A stretch of DNA of 64,000 nucleotides from positions 124,001 through 188,000 of the forward strand of contig NZ_WNKG01000001.1 of the NCBI RefSeq assembly GCF_010119245.1, given 5' to 3'. Positions 1 to 8,698 of the stretch are shown here, in pieces. The notes beneath the pieces are model-generated. The model saw only the letters and a list, made by a program, of their open reading frames with translations, was not told where the DNA came from and searched no databases. Made by a program: the position numbers and the translations under genes. How positions within the stretch are numbered: the stretch's first letter is position 1; each line of letters starts with the position of its first letter. This DNA comes from Cyclobacterium salsum (GTDB lineage: Bacteria > Bacteroidota > Bacteroidia > Cytophagales > Cyclobacteriaceae).

Positions 1-131
1 GGTTAATTCCTACATCAGTGCATACTCTTGAAGATGTGAAGGAAACGATCGCGGCATTTGAAGCCATAAAGGGTAAGTTGAGCAGTGGATTCTATAAGAC
101 CACCGAATTGGCAACTTCATTTGGTGAATAA
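1..131 (+). CDS. C-terminal end of a PLP-dependent 2-oxoamine synthase-family acyltransferase (partial)
   Basis: The frame enters at the left edge and ends with TAA at 129-131. The last 42 codons read LIPTSVHTLEDVKETIAAF and continue to a C-terminus of SFGE. The 'P-x-S-V-H-T-x-E-D-V' run is typical of the C-terminal domain of the alpha-oxoamine synthase family (glycine C-acetyltransferase, serine palmitoyltransferase, 8-amino-7-oxononanoate synthase), which condense an amino acid with an acyl-CoA using PLP in the cytoplasm. The catalytic lysine and most of the protein lie outside the window, so the exact member cannot be named. Confidence 0.7.
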   Translation, partial: LIPTSVHTLEDVKETIAAFEAIKGKLSSGFYKTTELATSFGE

Positions 132-226
132 AAGGAGAAAAAACCGCTTAGACTGTATATTTATAAACATTTTAACTATATTGAATCAAAAATTAATCTC
201 ATCATCAACCAAATTAACTTTTAATT

Positions 227-400
227 ATGAACAGATTTAGTGAAATCAAGGATCTTATCATGTCGCTGGAAGCTGATTTTGACAAGTTTTACGATAAGAA
301 AAATCAAGCAGCTGGTACAAGGGTAAGAAAAGGCATGCAGGATTTAAAAAATTTAGCTCAAGATATCCGTAAAGAGGTTCAAGACATCAAAAACTCTTAA
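227..400 (+). CDS. Histone H1-like (Hc1 family) DNA-binding protein, 57 aa
   Basis: A 57-residue lysine-rich protein starting MNRFSEIKDLIMSLEADF and containing 'GTRVRKGMQDLKNLAQDIRKE', a pattern I recognise from the small Hc1-type histone-like proteins of Bacteroidota. It probably binds and compacts DNA in the nucleoid. The start ATG follows an A/T-rich leader and the gene stands alone, 95 nt after the preceding stop, with a strong terminator 10 nt after its own stop. It is too short for a 60-residue ORF cutoff but the sequence is clearly protein-like, with amphipathic helix periodicity and no other start competing. Confidence 0.85.
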   Translation: MNRFSEIKDLIMSLEADFDKFYDKKNQAAGTRVRKGMQDLKNLAQDIRKEVQDIKNS

Positions 401-410
401 TCTGGTAAAA

Positions 411-440
411 AAAAGGAACTCAATTTTGAGTTCCTTTTTT
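411..440 (+). terminator. Rho-independent terminator between the histone gene and dapA
   Basis: Perfect inverted repeat: arm 411-423 (AAAAGGAACTCAA) and arm 426-438, two-base loop at 424-425, running into a T tract. The A-rich 5' side gives a T tract on the other strand as well, so it can serve both the rightward histone gene and the leftward dapA gene that stops at 458. Confidence 0.85.
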
Positions 441-457
441 TATCCTTTTAATGATTT

Positions 458-1351
458 TTAATCCAGGTGGGGAGAATAGAAATGCTTGCGGTTGACATTA
501 CCAGCAGCCAGATTAATCCTGCTTTTTAAGTCTTCAGAAGCCCTAAGGAGTGGTAGTCGAACATAATCACTACAAAGGCCCAACGTTTCCATGAGGCATT
601 TTACGCCTACAGGATTGCTTTCTTCGTACATCAATGGATTTATTTCCAGTAAACTAAACGTTCCCTTTTTTGAGTAAGTGGCGTTTCCGTGGATAATGGA
701 TCCAATTATCTCGGGATAGGCATTCGCTAAAACGGAAATTACCCCTTCAGCACCGATACTTCGCATAAATATAGTGGTCATGTCATCACCGGAAAGTAAT
801 AAAAAGTCCTCCGGCTTGTTTTTCGCGATACGCATGCATTGATCCAGGTTTCCACTTGCTTCTTTAATACCTATTATATTAGGATGATTAGCAAGACGAA
901 GGGTAGTTTTGTAGTTTATGTTCGACATGGTTCTTCCCGGAACATTGTAGAGAATTACCGGAACAGGACAATGATCCGCAATGGCCTCGTAGTGGGAGAA
1001 AATCCCTTCTTGACTGGGTTTATTATAATACGGACTAACGGATAATATGGCATCAATTTCTGAGAAATCGATTGCTTCCATGGCATTTATAATGGCTTGC
1101 GTATTATTTCCTCCTAATCCATAAACGATTGGAAGCCTTTGTCGGTTTACTTTTTTAATAAACCGAAGCGCTTCTGATTTTTCTGTTTCCGACAGTGTTG
1201 CAGATTCCCCTGTTGTGCCTTGAACGACCAGGTATTCTACGTTCCCATGAATAACGTGTTCGATTACTCGCTCCAATGCAGGATAATCAATGGAACCATC
1301 CTCCATAAAGGGGGTCACCAACGCTACACCGGTACCTTTAAACTTTTTCAT
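458..1351 (-). CDS. dapA: 4-hydroxy-tetrahydrodipicolinate synthase
   Basis: Cytoplasmic class I aldolase of the diaminopimelate/lysine pathway: condenses pyruvate with aspartate semialdehyde. The 297 residues match the family length. Visible landmarks are TTGES at 46-50, the SPYYNKP segment at 106-112 with the triad tyrosine, Y135 in YNVPGR, and the Schiff-base lysine K163 in GIKEASGN. It lies downstream of a conserved hypothetical and ligA on the same strand with a 4-nt gap to the hypothetical gene, so ligA, the hypothetical gene and dapA are probably one transcript ending at the terminator near 411-440. Confidence 0.95.
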   Translation of the reverse strand: MKKFKGTGVALVTPFMEDGSIDYPALERVIEHVIHGNVEYLVVQGTTGESATLSETEKSEALRFIKKVNRQRLPIVYGLGGNNTQAIINAMEAIDFSEIDAILSVSPYYNKPSQEGIFSHYEAIADHCPVPVILYNVPGRTMSNINYKTTLRLANHPNIIGIKEASGNLDQCMRIAKNKPEDFLLLSGDDMTTIFMRSIGAEGVISVLANAYPEIIGSIIHGNATYSKKGTFSLLEINPLMYEESNPVGVKCLMETLGLCSDYVRLPLLRASEDLKSRINLAAGNVNRKHFYSPHLD

Positions 1352-1355
1352 TATG

Positions 1356-1850
1356 CTAGTTGATCTGCTTTAAATACTTAATCAATGATGCCGTACCCGA
1401 TTGTATATCTTTTTTTTCTTCACTTAGCATCAGATCCAGGTAAGGTTTCAGTTCCTCGCTAAAAAAACCCATACTGTAAGACGCTGATTGTAATTGAAGC
1501 AGATAAAGGGTAAAGTAATTCAGCTTTTCAGAAGTAAAAATAATCAAATCTGGTCGAAGGGAAAGTAATTGGTTTAGTTTTTCTCCTGGTTTTCCAATTA
1601 GTGTGAAATCTTTGTAGGAAAATGCCTGTTGATCTTCCGATTTTTCATCGTAATAATTACCCAGAATTTTAATTTCCTTATTCAAGTCCCGGTGAATAAC
1701 TTCCGATATCTGCTCAATTTCATCCTTGTTATTACCTAAAATCGCGATGGTTTTAATGTTTTCTATATGCAATAAGATGGACTTTTGGGCCTTCTTTTTC
1801 TTTGGTTTTTCCAAAGCATTCTTCACAAAATATTCCCTAATCCATTTCAT
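1356..1850 (-). CDS. Conserved hypothetical protein of the ligA-dapA cluster (DUF6913-like)
   Basis: A 164-residue soluble protein with no signal peptide. It has a basic N-terminus (KPKKKKAQK at about 15-23) followed by an alternating beta/alpha pattern (IKTIAILGN, EIKILGNYYD, DFTLIGKP, PDLIIFTSE) that suggests a small Rossmann-like fold. I know proteins of this type from between dapA and ligA in Bacteroidota; the DUF assignment is from memory. It sits 17 nt after ligA and 4 nt before dapA, so it is translated with them, but no catalytic motif reveals a role. Confidence 0.8.
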   Translation of the reverse strand: MKWIREYFVKNALEKPKKKKAQKSILLHIENIKTIAILGNNKDEIEQISEVIHRDLNKEIKILGNYYDEKSEDQQAFSYKDFTLIGKPGEKLNQLLSLRPDLIIFTSEKLNYFTLYLLQLQSASYSMGFFSEELKPYLDLMLSEEKKDIQSGTASLIKYLKQIN

Positions 1851-1867
1851 TATTTTCTTTTAGACTT

Positions 1868-4336
1868 TTATGATATTTTACAAATTTCAAGAAACGCTTC
1901 TTCTGTAATCAACGGAATGCCCAGCTTTAGTGCTTTTTCCTTTTTACTAGGTCCCATTTCTTCTCCCTCAACGATAAAATCCAGATTTTTGGATACCGAT
2001 TTCACGTAACTGCCACCATGGGACTCGATAAAATCGATGATTTCATCCCTTTTGAAATGGTTCAAACGTCCCGAGGCAAGGATTTTCTTTCCTGCCAATG
2101 CCCTGCTCTCCAGATGCATTCCTGATTCTTCCAACTCAAACTGAAGTCCTTTTTCCTTCAATCGTCGGATAATCTTTCCATTTTTTTCATTATTGAAAAA
2201 CTCCCGGATACTTTGAACCAGGGTTTCTCCTACGCCATTGATGGCCAGAAGTTCCTGATCAGAAGCATCCATTAGATGCGTGATACTTTTAAAGTTTTTT
2301 GCCAATAAGACGGCTGTATTTTCGCCGATATTCCGAATTCCCAGAGCAAACAATACTTTTGGAAAGGGTTGGCTAAGTGATACCCGAATGCCTTCCATCA
2401 TATTAGTTACAACTCCTTCCTGAAAGGTATTCCCTTTAAGCTTATTGATTTGTTCCGCCGCTGCCTCCGGAATTTCCAGTTTTCCCTGGACTAACAAATC
2501 ATGTACACTGCTCCTGTTTTTAGATTGGGCGATGAGGTTCGGTAAGTTAGCTGTGCCTTCCGGTAGGATGCTGGCCAGGACAAAGGCAACAGGCACAAAA
2601 TCCGGTACGGAATCAAACACCTGATTTCTCACTAAATCAATCAATTTTTGCAGCCTCAAGGCATTCTCTTTTCCTCTTCCAGGTTTGACTTTCTCCATTT
2701 CGGCAAAATTCAAAAGCTTATCGACCAGATTCAAGGAAGTATTCTGATCGAGAAAGCCTTCAATATCTTTTAAGGTAACCTGTTGGGCCAGGGCATACAG
2801 GGCTTTTTTTATGCTGACCAGCAAATACCCGTCGCTACTTTTCGAATATTGTTCTTCAGAAATTTCCAGACCAAGCAGGTCATGTTTTTTGTCGGGGAGG
2901 TCATAAATATCGGCGGGATTGGACACGTAGCCCTGCTGAATCAATGCGCGTAAACGTTCAGTGCCTAAGGAATCAATATCCATGGCCCTTTTAGATACAA
3001 AGTGTTCGATTCTACCCAAAATTTGCGGGGGACAACCGTCCTCATTGGGACAAAAATGCTTGGCCTCTCCGTCTTTTCTTTCCAATGACGTCCCACATTC
3101 GGGGCAGGTATCGATATAGGTGATGGGAATACTGTCGTTAGACCTTCTTTCCTGTACAACGCCCGTAATTTTGGGTATTATTTCTCCTCCTTTTTCTACC
3201 AGCACCACATCGTCTTCATGCAAATCCAATCGTAAAATTTCGTTGGCATTGTGCAAGGAAGCCCTTTTGACAATGGTCCCTGCCAACGAAACCGGAGAGA
3301 GGTTAGCCACCGGGGTAATGGCTCCTGTTCTCCCAACCTGATAGGTGACTGACAGCAACCTTGCTTCTGCACTTTCGGCTTTGTATTTGAATGCGATGGC
3401 CCACCTGGGAATTTTAGCCGTAAAACCCAGCTCTTCCTGCTGCCGGTAATCATTGACCTTGATGACCACTCCATCGGTTTCTACCGGAAGATGCTGTCGC
3501 TTGTCTCGCCACTCTTCAATGTAAGTCATTACTTCCTCCAGGCCAGCGCATTTCCTAAAAGTAGGGGAGACATTAAAGCCCCAGCTGGTTAAGTTATCAA
3601 TGGCTTCTTCATGCTTCTTCATGGGGAGTTCATCCGCTATCAACTGATAAAGGTAACAGTCCAGCCTCCTCTTTGCCACAATTGACGAATCCTGCATTTT
3701 GAGCGTTCCGGAAGCAGCATTCCTGGGATTAGCCAGCGGATTTTCTCCCCGGCTAATACGCTCATCATTGATCTTGTCAAAAACGTTCCTGGAAAGAAAT
3801 ATTTCACCCCGGACTTCAAAGTAGGGGGGGAGGGATTTTCCCTTTTTTATTACCAAGGGGACGGTACGAATGGTTTTGACGTTTTCCGTCACCACATCTC
3901 CTTTGTATCCATCTCCCCGGGTGACGGCTCGTACCAATTGGCCATTTTCATAAACCAGACTTATCGCCACTCCGTCGAATTTCAACTCACACAGGTACTC
4001 AAAATCCCGATGTCCCAGCCCTTTCGCCACCCGCTCATCGAAGGCAACCAACTCTTCCTTGGAATACGTGTTTCCCAATGACAGCATGCGTACTGCATGG
4101 GTGGCAGTTTCAAAGTTTTTCGTAATCGTACCTCCTACGCGCTGGGTAGGACTATCCGGTTGTTTTAACTCCGGATAAAGCGACTCCAAAAAAACAAGTT
4201 TTTCCAACAACTGATCAAACTCAAAATCACTGATTTCGGAACGGTCTTCCTGATAATACAAATGATTGTGATGATTGATCGTCTCCGCCAATGCGGCAAT
4301 CTGTTTTTCTGCCTCTTCTTTGGGTGGTTTGTTCAT
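1868..4336 (-). CDS. ligA: NAD-dependent DNA ligase with a large internal insertion
   Basis: Seals nicks during replication and repair using NAD+. Domains in order: Ia (HNHLYYQED near 23-31), adenylation domain with nucleophile K119 in CELKFDG, OB fold, Zn finger with C411, C414, C429 and C435, helix-hairpin-helix domain, and a C-terminal BRCT domain from about 745. The protein is 822 residues, whereas the family is usually about 670. The excess lies at about 491-637, between DIYDLPDKKHDLLGLE and the conserved TFQEGVVTNMMEGI segment, inside the HhH domain. The insert is in frame, helical in appearance and free of low-complexity sequence, so it is probably a real lineage-specific subdomain. 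First gene of the ligA-hypothetical-dapA unit. Confidence 0.95.
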   Translation of the reverse strand: MNKPPKEEAEKQIAALAETINHHNHLYYQEDRSEISDFEFDQLLEKLVFLESLYPELKQPDSPTQRVGGTITKNFETATHAVRMLSLGNTYSKEELVAFDERVAKGLGHRDFEYLCELKFDGVAISLVYENGQLVRAVTRGDGYKGDVVTENVKTIRTVPLVIKKGKSLPPYFEVRGEIFLSRNVFDKINDERISRGENPLANPRNAASGTLKMQDSSIVAKRRLDCYLYQLIADELPMKKHEEAIDNLTSWGFNVSPTFRKCAGLEEVMTYIEEWRDKRQHLPVETDGVVIKVNDYRQQEELGFTAKIPRWAIAFKYKAESAEARLLSVTYQVGRTGAITPVANLSPVSLAGTIVKRASLHNANEILRLDLHEDDVVLVEKGGEIIPKITGVVQERRSNDSIPITYIDTCPECGTSLERKDGEAKHFCPNEDGCPPQILGRIEHFVSKRAMDIDSLGTERLRALIQQGYVSNPADIYDLPDKKHDLLGLEISEEQYSKSSDGYLLVSIKKALYALAQQVTLKDIEGFLDQNTSLNLVDKLLNFAEMEKVKPGRGKENALRLQKLIDLVRNQVFDSVPDFVPVAFVLASILPEGTANLPNLIAQSKNRSSVHDLLVQGKLEIPEAAAEQINKLKGNTFQEGVVTNMMEGIRVSLSQPFPKVLFALGIRNIGENTAVLLAKNFKSITHLMDASDQELLAINGVGETLVQSIREFFNNEKNGKIIRRLKEKGLQFELEESGMHLESRALAGKKILASGRLNHFKRDEIIDFIESHGGSYVKSVSKNLDFIVEGEEMGPSKKEKALKLGIPLITEEAFLEICKIS

Positions 4337-4440
4337 GAAAAAAAGGTCCGATTATCTTCCGGCAAATGTACTATTTTTGGATTACATACCATGTACCGCA
4401 AACGTAATTCCAGGAAAGTTTAACTGATTTAATTCCTGAA

Positions 4441-4656
4441 TTAATCTTCCGGTTGGTCTTCCTCCAGAAATGAATTTCTTATCTCCTCCTCGGTTGCTTT
4501 CAATTTTTTACGGCAAGTTTTGACCAGGGAACCGGCCTCCCGCACCAAACGGGTAAGCTCGTCCATGCCCAAATCCTGTTCATCCAGTTGGGCTACGATG
4601 GTTTCCAGTCTTGAAAGTGCCTCGTCGTAGGAGAGGTTTTCCGTGGTCTTACTCAT
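4441..4656 (-). CDS. xseB: Exodeoxyribonuclease VII small subunit
   Basis: A 71-residue acidic helical protein with the family pattern LSYDEALSRLETIVAQLD followed by LVREAGSLVKTCRKKL. XseB binds the long helical tail of XseA in the cytoplasmic single-strand exonuclease that digests from both ends to short oligonucleotides. Its start overlaps the end of xseA by 8 nt (4649-4656), the usual sign of translational coupling. The C-terminus is acidic (EEDQPED). Confidence 0.93.
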   Translation of the reverse strand: MSKTTENLSYDEALSRLETIVAQLDEQDLGMDELTRLVREAGSLVKTCRKKLKATEEEIRNSFLEEDQPED

Positions 4657-5962
4657 TTTTCTTTATGCTTTTGATTTCAGATGCAATAATGTTTTGCTGA
4701 CTAAATGTGACGATGTTATCTCCTGGATTCAGATCGGTTCTATGAATGGGCATTCCGTCTTTTTCTGTCCGGGTATAGCCTCTCGCCAGCAGGAACTCCG
4801 GGTTTGCACGTTGTATGGCTTTCTCATGTTGGTCCAACCTGCTCTGCGCTTTTTGAATACCAAAATGGCTGGCTCTTTTTAAGGATTGTTGCCGGGTCTC
4901 CACCTTTAAAAACATTTTTTCCAACGCATGTAGTGAAAGCCGGTGGGTTTGCCGGGAAAATTGATCCAGGTTGTTTTTCTTTTCGGAAATTTTTCCCTGA
5001 AAGAGGCTTTTTAGCAAATGGACTTTTCCCAACAGGCTGTCAGAGCTCTTCTTCAAGGTCTTCTGAGCGTATCTTTCGACGAAAAGCATTTGTCGACGTA
5101 CCATGTCTTCGTATTCCTGAAATCCCGACAATATAAAGCTGGCAACAGCAGTAGGGGTTTTCAATCGGGTATGCGCTACCATATCGGCTATGGACTCGTC
5201 CCTTTCGTGTCCAATTCCGGTAACAATGGGCAGGGCCGCGTTGGCGATGGCTTTTGCCAGTTCATAATCGTCAAAGCAGTCCAGATCGGTTTGAGCACCG
5301 CCACCACGGATAAGTACTAGCAGGTCAAAAGGAGCTTTCATTTGCTGCGCTTCTACCTGCTGTATACTCTGAATGATTTCTTTGGCGGCTTCCTTTCCTT
5401 GCATGGATGCCTGAAAAAAGCGATAGTGTACCTGGTATCCGTTAGCATTTTGTTCCAACTGGTTCACAAAATCTCCGTAACCCGCCGCTGTTACGGAGCT
5501 TATTATAGCGATTTTCTGGCTTACTTTTGGAAGCACGAATTGCTTATTTAGATTCAATAGTCCTTCCGATTTCAACTGATCCAGTATTTCCTGCCTTCGC
5601 CGAGCACGTTCCCCCAGAGAAAAATTTGGATCGATGTCCTTTATCACCAGGCTTATACCATAGAGTTCGTGGAACTGAACCGTTACCAGTGCCAGAATTT
5701 TCATTCCGCTCTTTAGACGGGTACCCGTGGCCGCTTCAAATTTTCTTTTAATTGCCTGATAGGTATAAGACCAGATATTTCCCCGGATTTTTGCCAAAAT
5801 TCCCACCTCGGATTTCTCAATGAGGTCCAGGTAGGCATGCCCTTTCACAGCCTCCCTCAATTCGCCAATCTCGGCAATCACCCAATAAGTTGGAGAAAGC
5901 GTCGTGTCGAGGGTGTTTTTTATCAGCTCATTTAATGCTACTAGTGATATTGCCTGCTGCAT
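4649..5962 (-). CDS. xseA: Exodeoxyribonuclease VII large subunit
   Basis: 437 residues, full family length. N-terminal OB fold (about 1-110, including WVIAEIGEL), then the nuclease core with conserved GGGAQTDLDCFDDYELA and VTGIGHERDESIADMVAHTRLKTPTAVA, then a long helical region. With XseB it forms exonuclease VII for mismatch repair and processing of DNA. It is the first gene of the xseA-xseB pair; the preceding minus-strand gene ends at 6084 and has its own terminator, so this operon probably has a promoter in 5963-5995. Confidence 0.95.
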   Translation of the reverse strand: MQQAISLVALNELIKNTLDTTLSPTYWVIAEIGELREAVKGHAYLDLIEKSEVGILAKIRGNIWSYTYQAIKRKFEAATGTRLKSGMKILALVTVQFHELYGISLVIKDIDPNFSLGERARRRQEILDQLKSEGLLNLNKQFVLPKVSQKIAIISSVTAAGYGDFVNQLEQNANGYQVHYRFFQASMQGKEAAKEIIQSIQQVEAQQMKAPFDLLVLIRGGGAQTDLDCFDDYELAKAIANAALPIVTGIGHERDESIADMVAHTRLKTPTAVASFILSGFQEYEDMVRRQMLFVERYAQKTLKKSSDSLLGKVHLLKSLFQGKISEKKNNLDQFSRQTHRLSLHALEKMFLKVETRQQSLKRASHFGIQKAQSRLDQHEKAIQRANPEFLLARGYTRTEKDGMPIHRTDLNPGDNIVTFSQQNIIASEIKSIKKNE

Positions 5963-5995
5963 GGTACAAATAAAGAAAAATTACTGGGTATAAAC

Positions 5996-6020
5996 CAAAA
6001 AAACCGGCTCATTGCCGGTT
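5996..6020 (-). terminator. Terminator after the Spy-like gene
   Basis: Stem arms 6002-6008 (AACCGGC) and 6014-6020 with a 5-nt loop. On the minus strand the stem is followed by seven T residues. It lies about 65 nt after the stop of the 149-residue gene and ends the ECF-sigma cluster. Confidence 0.75.
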
Positions 6021-6083
6021 CTTAAGGTAGTTTACCATGCCTTGTAAAAAGGTGGTTTCGTTGGTTTATTAGTTGTCGCTGGG

Positions 6084-6533
6084 TTATTCCCGTGGGTTTT
6101 TCTCCCTGTTCCTCCGTTGCATCCGGTATATATGGCGTGTAAAATCTCGATTTGCTTCATTTAATTGCAAAGCTTGTACCGGAGTTAATGCTTCCGACAC
6201 TTTTTCCATAAATTCTTTTTCCTGATTCAGCAATTCTTGTTGCAAGGAAAAGCGCTGCTCAATCAATTGACTCGCTTCGGCATTACTGATCGACTCCTCT
6301 TCCCCTTTTTTGGATATACCGCGCAAATCCCGCATCAGTTCTTCCCTGCTTTCCTGATATTCATTAAATAGCGGCCAGAATCGCTCTGCTTGATCCGGAG
6401 TCAGCGAAAGTCGATTAGTAATAAAAGCCACTCTTGCGGCATCCAGCTTTTCTCTATCTATACTTCTTTCCCGCTGCCCATATCCGTTAAGGCTAAACCC
6501 AACCAGAAGGACTATAATGATCCATTTTTTCAT
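6084..6533 (-). CDS. Exported Spy/CpxP-like protein, third gene of an ECF sigma cluster
   Basis: 149 residues with a clear signal peptide (MKKWIIIVLLVGFSLNGYGQ, cleavage near 20). The mature part is charged and helical and holds LTPDQAERFWPLFNEYQ and a second LTPVQALQLNE, the pattern of periplasmic Spy/CpxP-type proteins. In Bacteroidota such proteins are often encoded directly behind an ECF sigma factor and a membrane protein, as here. Likely an envelope stress sensor or chaperone; direct involvement in sigma control is inference. Its start is preceded by copy 1 of the repeated intercistronic element (6541-6656). Confidence 0.8.
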   Translation of the reverse strand: MKKWIIIVLLVGFSLNGYGQRERSIDREKLDAARVAFITNRLSLTPDQAERFWPLFNEYQESREELMRDLRGISKKGEEESISNAEASQLIEQRFSLQQELLNQEKEFMEKVSEALTPVQALQLNEANRDFTRHIYRMQRRNREKNPRE

Positions 6534-6540
6534 CTGTTTT

Positions 6541-6656
6541 TAATTGTCTTTTAGTGGTCACCTGCCTGTCCCGATACCAAATCGGGAGAATCTTTGACGA
6601 TTAAAATAATCATTGCCCTGTGTGTTTAATGATGATTTTAATCGTGTCGATTTCAT
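6541..6656 (-). promoter_or_regulatory. Intercistronic RNA element, copy 1 (with 20-nt motif)
   Basis: In minus-strand sense the spacer between the membrane-protein gene (stop 6658) and the Spy-like gene (start 6533) reads: TGAAATCGA, a long hairpin with arms ACGATTAAAATCATCATT and its near-complement around a loop containing ACACACAG, then AGATTC, a second small hairpin (CCCGAT...ATCGGG), and finally TGACCACTAAAAGACAATTA located exactly 7 nt before the ATG. The last 20 nt recur before acr3 and trkA, and the upstream half recurs before trkA. No known riboswitch class is recognised. Confidence 0.65.
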
Positions 6657-6657
6657 A

Positions 6658-7032
6658 TCAATACAAAATTTCATTCAACAACAATTCTTCCCCCTCTTCA
6701 CCAAGTTGGTAATTCCACTCTTCTTCTGCAATTGCATCCAGCAAATCATTCGGATTTTCTGCCAATAGCAGCACATCTTCTTCGTTCCAAGCTCCCGTAC
6801 TGATGTAATATTCCACATCTTCATTAATCTCAGCTTGATAATTTACCCATTCAATCTCAGTGGAACGAACCATCAGAAAGAAAAAACCAATGATGCAAAC
6901 AGCCGCTGCTGCGACCCCACTAAGGTAGAATTGTTTGATCCGTTGTTTCCTTTTTGACAGGATTTTATCTGGAAGACTTTCAAAGTAGTTTTCCGGAACC
7001 TTATGTATTGTTTCTTTTGGAAATTTGCTCAT
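6658..7032 (-). CDS. Single-pass membrane protein, probable anti-sigma partner
   Basis: 124 residues. A basic cytoplasmic N-terminus (to about 35), one membrane helix near 36-54 (FYLSGVAAAAVCIIGFFFLMV), and an acidic outer tail. The position between an ECF sigma factor and a Spy-like exported protein is the classical place for an anti-sigma factor in Bacteroidota, and the topology fits. No zinc-binding anti-sigma motif (HxxxCxxC) is present, so the assignment rests on context and topology. Gap to the sigma gene is 33 nt. Confidence 0.7.
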   Translation of the reverse strand: MSKFPKETIHKVPENYFESLPDKILSKRKQRIKQFYLSGVAAAAVCIIGFFFLMVRSTEIEWVNYQAEINEDVEYYISTGAWNEEDVLLLAENPNDLLDAIAEEEWNYQLGEEGEELLLNEILY

Positions 7033-7065
7033 ACTACGTTTTAGACAGAATTATTACCCAAAGGT

Positions 7066-7614
7066 TTACTCCTCCTTCAGAATTTCTTCAAGTTTTTTTA
7101 CAGCATGATGATAACTCGCTTTCAGGCCACCTACACTGGTTTGGGTCATCTTGCTGATTTCCTCATAAGGAAGTTCTTCGAAGTACCTCAAATTAAACAC
7201 CAATCGTTGTTTTTCCGGCAAGCGAATAATGGCTTTGTGTAGTTTCCGCTGTATTTCGTCGCCATCTACTAAAGGGGATTTGTCCAGGTAGCTCTCCATT
7301 ACTTCGTGATGATCTTCCATTGAAAAAAAAGTCCATCTTTTTTTCTTTTCCAGGAAATTCAGACTTTCGTTTACAGCAATTCGGTAAATCCAGGTGAACA
7401 GGGAGGATTTGTGATTGAATTTATGGATGTTTTTAAATGCTTTAATAAAGGTATTCTGAACCACATCATCGGCGTCTTCATGGATGATGACCATTTTTCG
7501 AACCAGGCCATAAACTCGTTTCTGATAGGTTTCGATAAGCACCCGATACCCCTTGTCCCGGGTTTCTGGGGTTTTTATCATCTCTAAAAGTTTTGCATCT
7601 ATTAAGGGTACCAT
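7066..7614 (-). CDS. RNA polymerase ECF-type sigma factor
   Basis: 182 residues with sigma region 2 (DADDVVQNTFIKAFKNIHKF and FTWIYRIAVNESLNFL) and region 4 (LPEKQRLVFNLRYFEELPYEEISKM, then TQTSVGGLKASYHHAVKKL as the DNA-recognition helix). It directs polymerase to a small regulon, probably including its own operon. It is the first gene of a three-gene unit with the membrane protein and the Spy-like exported protein, suggesting envelope-stress control. The inducing signal cannot be read from sequence. Confidence 0.9.
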   Translation of the reverse strand: MVPLIDAKLLEMIKTPETRDKGYRVLIETYQKRVYGLVRKMVIIHEDADDVVQNTFIKAFKNIHKFNHKSSLFTWIYRIAVNESLNFLEKKKRWTFFSMEDHHEVMESYLDKSPLVDGDEIQRKLHKAIIRLPEKQRLVFNLRYFEELPYEEISKMTQTSVGGLKASYHHAVKKLEEILKEE

Positions 7615-7737
7615 TCAGAAAGTTAGACCGCGTAAAAACAGGTAAGTTTAATGACCGTTGGAAAATCAATCGATTTTTACGCTAGCCATAGAATTGCCAT
7701 TATCTATATACGCTATTTGGGTCGTTAAATCCTACTA

Positions 7738-8691
7738 TTACGCAGTTCCTCCTGAGTTTCCATCCCTTTTTGTCAGCGGATTTCCTCGCAAGAAATCTGC
7801 AATTCTCATTCGTTTTTTACCCTCTAACTGCAGTTCACGAACGGCCACCATCCCTTTTCCCGTTTGAAAATGAAGGTAGGTTTGATTATCGGTGGCGTAT
7901 TCCCCGGGGTTCAGATCCGATTCTTTTTGCAGGACCTCACTGTCGAAAATTTTGCATGTTTTGGAACCGATTTTGCACCAGGCAGTGGGATAGGGGGATA
8001 GACCTCTGATCAGGTTGTGTATTTCGTATGCAGGCTGCTTCCAGTTGATTTCACAGGTTTCACGGTAGATTTTTGGTGCATGGTGCAGGGATTTAGAGGG
8101 ATCTTGACGTTTAGGATTCACCGTATCCAAAGCGATGGCTTCTACCGTTTTCAGGACGAGTTTGGCCCCCTTTTGCATCAGTTTATCGTGCAGACTACCG
8201 GCATTGTCTTCCGGTAAGATCGATTCTTCTTCCTGAAAGAGTACATTTCCGGTATCAATTTCTTGCTGCAAAAAGAAAGTGGTGACACCCGTTTTATTTT
8301 CCCCATTGATTAAGACCCAATTGATCGGTGCGGCACCTCTGTAATCCGGTAGCAGGGAAGCATGTAGGTTAAACGTTCCCAGAGGAGGCATGGACCAAAC
8401 TACCTCCGGGAGCATCCGAAATGCCACCACTACCTGCAGGTCGGCCCGGAAGCTTTTTAACGTTTCCAAAAATTGCTCATTCTTTAAATTGGGGGGCTGA
8501 AGTACGGGTATCCTGTGCATCTCTGCCAGGAGCTTGACCGGGGAGGATTTAGGTTTTCTTCCTCTTCCCTGGGGCTTGTCCAGCGCGGTGATAATGGCCA
8601 CGATGTTCCAACCTTCTTTGATCAGTAGTTCCAGCGGGGCTACCGCAAAGTCAGGTGTGCCCATGTAAATAATTCGAAGCGCTTTTTTCAT
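7738..8691 (-). CDS. fmt: Methionyl-tRNA formyltransferase
   Basis: Formylates Met-tRNA(fMet) with 10-formyl-tetrahydrofolate before initiation. 317 residues. The catalytic triad is visible as N108, H110 (FNLHASLLPDYRGAAPINW) and D146 (EIDTGN); the C-terminal OB-like tRNA-binding domain starts near 205. Starts 7 nt after the end of the NamZ-like gene, so the two are co-transcribed. Confidence 0.95.
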   Translation of the reverse strand: MKKALRIIYMGTPDFAVAPLELLIKEGWNIVAIITALDKPQGRGRKPKSSPVKLLAEMHRIPVLQPPNLKNEQFLETLKSFRADLQVVVAFRMLPEVVWSMPPLGTFNLHASLLPDYRGAAPINWVLINGENKTGVTTFFLQQEIDTGNVLFQEEESILPEDNAGSLHDKLMQKGAKLVLKTVEAIALDTVNPKRQDPSKSLHHAPKIYRETCEINWKQPAYEIHNLIRGLSPYPTAWCKIGSKTCKIFDSEVLQKESDLNPGEYATDNQTYLHFQTGKGMVAVRELQLEGKKRMRIADFLRGNPLTKRDGNSGGTA

Positions 8692-8698
8692 CTTGGGC

